A DNA stretch of 64,000 nt from Gamsiella multidivaricata (Eukaryota; Mortierellomycota; Mortierellomycetes; Mortierellales; Mortierellaceae). The notes under the pieces were generated by a model that was not told the DNA's origin, did not search any database, and was given only the letters and a program-made list of their open reading frames with translations. Below, one piece after another: positions 61,002 to 64,000 of the stretch; position 1 is the stretch's first letter, and the number at the start of each line of letters is the position of its first letter. The position numbers were made by a program, and so were the translations under genes. The stretch covers positions 372,001 to 436,000 of the forward strand of contig NW_026251725.1 in NCBI RefSeq assembly GCF_025024155.1, in the 5' to 3' direction.

Positions 61002-64000
61002 CTATGACAAGATCGGCAAGAAGTTGCCGACGATCGCCAACGGGATATCAAAGATATCTCTTTTGATCGTGAAACAGAACGTACACGGCACCACACGGTT
61101 CGTCGGACTCAACAAGATACACGTCGTCATCACCGTCTGCTCCGTGTTCTCGAACGCGTGCGTCGAAAACTTTTCCCAGTATTCGACCGCCGACTGATTG
61201 TCCATCAACTCATAGATATACGTCTTCTTGCCCACAAGCTGATCACGGCCCCATTGTGTTAACAACGAGAACTCCTTACCCACAAGCGCAATCTCCCCCG
61301 TTCGACGCCATACCACCGTCGGTGTCCCCGAAAAACTGATTAGCTTTTCAAATTCCTGAGAGTTGACAGCAAAATAGTACCAAACAGTTGAAACGCGTTA
61401 AGGAGATGTACATGGAGGGCGGGCGACAAATTCAACGATGCACTGACAAGATCAAATACTCACGAGTATGGTGCGCTGAAAACACTTTTCCATAAAGATT
61501 AGGTCCTCGGGCGTCAGGTTCATGATCAACGCAATGAAAGAAGGTCGGAACATCGCCATCGCTCTACAGATACGCATCATCTCTTCCTTGTCCATGCTAT
61601 AATATCAATAGGATTAAAATATAAGGATTAATTTAATCAAATATATGGAGCCCGACATTCCACCATCCGCAAAAAATAAAAAAAAATAAAAAAAAACCGA
61701 CCATAGATCGCACTCACTTACCGCTCTCGGACATAGCGCAGTAGATAATGAAAGCCATCCGTATAATTAAATGGCTGCTTCGTATTCGCATAGACATTCT
61801 CAGGTGTATTGCTCGGAAATTTGCGCTTGCTGACCCTTGCCGCACTGGTATGTTGGAATGAAGATGTCGAATTCGTCGCATTATTTGCTGTTGGCGCTCC
61901 GCCAGGACCTAAGAGCCCCGTGTTGGCACTACCTGCTGCACCGTTACTGCTATTGTTATGTGCTGATCCACCGTTGGACAAGGCTCCTGCTGGACCGGGG
62001 ACGCCTGCTCCTGCTCCGGCTCCGCTCACTGCTGCTGCTGCTGCTGCGACTGCCGCTGCGCTCTGAGCCGCAAGGGCTTTTTGGAGCTGGTTGTTATTGG
62101 CCATGTTCGCCATGGCGTCCAAAGATCCCTGGCGCTGCCAGCTTTCCACGATCGAGAGATCGGACATGGGATTGAGTTCTGCAGTAGGCGACGAGAGCAT
62201 GGTCGAAATGATTGAGTATTCCAAGTTGACGGCCTCAGATCCAAAGTTGTAGTCTGCCGACATTGGAAAATTGAACAGCGCACTGGTGTCCGTCAAAGAA
62301 CCTAGTATATTTTGTAAGAATATGGTGAGTGCTACGCCCACCTTATTACCCAGCAAGCAAACTGACCTATTCAAAGGTCAGTAAAATTCGAAAAAAGGTT
62401 GCTCTTACCATCCATGCTGCCTGCGCCTGACCGTGCAGGCTGATCCTGATCCGATAAGAGCTGTTGCTGGTCTATGCCAGTGAGGTCAATGTTCGTTCCT
62501 GCTTGTGGAGTCTGCCCCGACTGTTCAGCAGCCAGCTGCTGAGCATCGTATGCATCCTGAAGGTACTTTGCCTTTTTCCTCACTCCATCTGCGCAAGTTG
62601 CTGCGAGGTCGCGCTTTATGCATCGCTGGCATGGACGGGCTAAGATAACGAGGGAGAGAGGCAAACAGACAAAGGCGCGTTAGTTGACCTATCACAAAAA
62701 AAAAAAAAAAAACATTGACCGAGTTCCGAATCCCGCTCCTCCTCAGACTGCCCCCAGGCCAATTCATTCCTGTTTCCCTTCACCAATGGTACTGAGCAGA
62801 AGTACAAAACCAATATGACCCACTGTAAACAAAGACGCAGCGACTCCATCTACTTTTGAGCGTGAAACATGTGTATCCTGGTAGGAAAGCATGGATCGTG
62901 TGTGGAGAGGACAGCAAAAATGAACGATCGAAATAAATATTGAGAAACGGGGGGGGGGGGGCGGGACGTGGACAGTAACCATTCAAAAGTGGAGAAAGTA
63001 GACTAAGTAGACTAAGTAGACTAAAAAAAAAAGAAAAGATGAGATCCGGCCGACCAATACCCGTTCAAGCACCACCACACAGAAAATCTCCTGCTCACGA
63101 GAGTCTTCTGCTCTCCTGCATGATATACCCATAATTGCTGTACACACGGGCTTTTTTGAAATACTGGTGCAAGGGTAAAGGGTAAAAACACGACGAGCGA
63201 GCGAGCGAGCGTATGCGCCACCTGTCCGGAGACAGACGCATGTACGCAGCAGCATTGCTCAGTGGACGTTTTGAAAGAAGAGAGCTGGGGAGGAACCCGA
63301 TGGTTGTCATTTGCTATTGTTGCTACTGATGCACTCTTGTTCCTCCCTGATCTGTCAACTGCTCTGTTCCTCGTCCTGTCCCTTGCCCGAGATCTGATCG
63401 TTCGTCCCCGAGGTTTATCCGCTGATCCCTGTCCGTTCGATCCTTTCCTAGCCATTGGATCGGAAAGCTGTATTCTATCTGTTGCCTGGCTGGCTCGTAT
63501 GGCTGTCGCCGATACTGTATCTCCGTCCAGTGTCGTATCCTGAATCCTACTGCTGTCGTTTGTTGTGGTGTGGGAAGTAGGAGAGGGCACTCCTTCCTGC
63601 CGCATGGTCGCAGAGTCACATCTTTTCGTCTCCACACTATTTCTCTCACGAAACTTACAGTCATCACAGGTCAAGTGAGCCTTCTGGCAGTGGAAGCACC
63701 TAAGTGAACAGAGACGATAAAGGAACCACGGCGAACAACAGGCGTCAGCGTTGGTGTCGATGTGTCTCAACAGTCAGCTGTGTTCTACCCTCCCTTGCCT
63801 TGCAATGCACACAACAAAATGCTGTCCTTACGCCCGGCTAGCCTTCTTCCGCCTTTGGGGTGTCTGGTTCTGGTGATCCTGATCGGGTGGAGACCCTGAA
63901 CCTTCATCGTCCGCTCGGCCGTTGTTATTATTATTATAATTGTTATTATTGGCGTTGTTGGCGTTATCGTTAGGAGAGGAGCTGTTGGTATGTGGGGCAG
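61002..64000 (-). CDS. RDS2: Zn2Cys6-PAS gluconeogenesis regulator, 5' end cut
   Basis: The family (Rds2, Ert1, AcuK/AcuM) controls gluconeogenic and alternative-carbon genes. Exons seen: >64000 to 63839 (Asn-rich, ends RRKKASRA), 63700-63662 ([13 protein letters not shown]), about 62640-62410 ([26 protein letters not shown]), about 62300-61725, about 61605-61465 ([36 protein letters not shown]), 61355..61002. Joined, the six cysteines form CX2CX6CX5CX2CX8C. The final exon is the PAS-like domain ([20 protein letters not shown] through [20 protein letters not shown]). An Ala/Gly-rich stretch lies in between. Introns fall inside the zinc cluster, one about 1 kb long. The N terminus lies beyond the window. 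Confidence 0.92.

Noticed and set aside
63021..63770. Minus-strand frame of 249 codons
   Set aside because: It overlaps a zinc-cluster exon ([13 protein letters not shown]) and then runs into the following intron; the splice to RPCQRC is required by the Zn2Cys6 pattern.

Overview
The window is nuclear DNA from a filamentous fungus. The genes are dense, split by many short introns (mostly about 45-150 bp with GTAAGT/GTATGT-type donors) and packed on both strands. They include fungal-specific families: an mL67/MHR1 protein, a Zn2Cys6-PAS regulator of the Rds2/AcuK type and an ankyrin protein family known from fungi. Intron richness and the gene complement fit an early-diverging lineage such as Mucoromycota/Mortierellomycota. 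That placement is inference, not proof.

Layout. 0-1.8 kb: dihydroorotase (3' end outside the window). 3.0-6.4 kb: ankyrin protein. 7.2-10.2 kb: an alpha/beta hydrolase and an intronless Cid1-type nucleotidyltransferase. 10.3-15.4 kb: SF3B2 and gamma-tubulin complex protein 4. 15.6-17.4 kb: DPH7. 18.0-19.4 kb: prolidase. 20.0-21.2 kb: an unassigned protein with a faint perilipin-like pattern. 22.1-24.4 kb: CCT5. 24.7-26.0 kb: decayed coding remnants, one resembling an AIF/FSP1-type FAD oxidoreductase. 26.3-27.8 kb: ribosomal protein uS12 (RPS23). 27.8-32.8 kb: a gene-poor stretch with simple repeats and a run of unexplained minus-strand splice-donor-like sites. 32.8-41.2 kb: RAD50 and THOC1 in tandem, 99 bp apart. 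41.8-48.4 kb: a YTH-domain protein, BCP1 and mL67/MHR1. 48.9-51.8 kb: a three-RRM Rim4-like protein. 52.9-54.3 kb: UBC9. 54.8 kb: a tRNA with anticodon UCU, followed by diverged direct repeats. 55.8-60.4 kb: a 1316-residue putative membrane protein. 61.0-64.0 kb: the Zn2Cys6-PAS regulator (5' end outside the window).

Most genes are housekeeping: pyrimidine synthesis, splicing and mRNP export, translation (uS12, diphthamide, mL67, BCP1), chaperonin, SUMO conjugation, DNA repair and spindle nucleation. They do not form a metabolic cluster. For most of the genes I pieced together exons by hand, and the reading phases close (ankyrin, hydrolase, SF3B2, GCP4, prolidase, CCT5, THOC1, YTH, mL67 and the 1316-residue protein all give whole codon counts). 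I found no obvious new multi-gene system. The strongest second-look items are the oxidoreductase remnant, a GC-AG intron in the ankyrin gene, the UCU tRNA with a lysine-type body, and the 29.6-32.1 kb segment.
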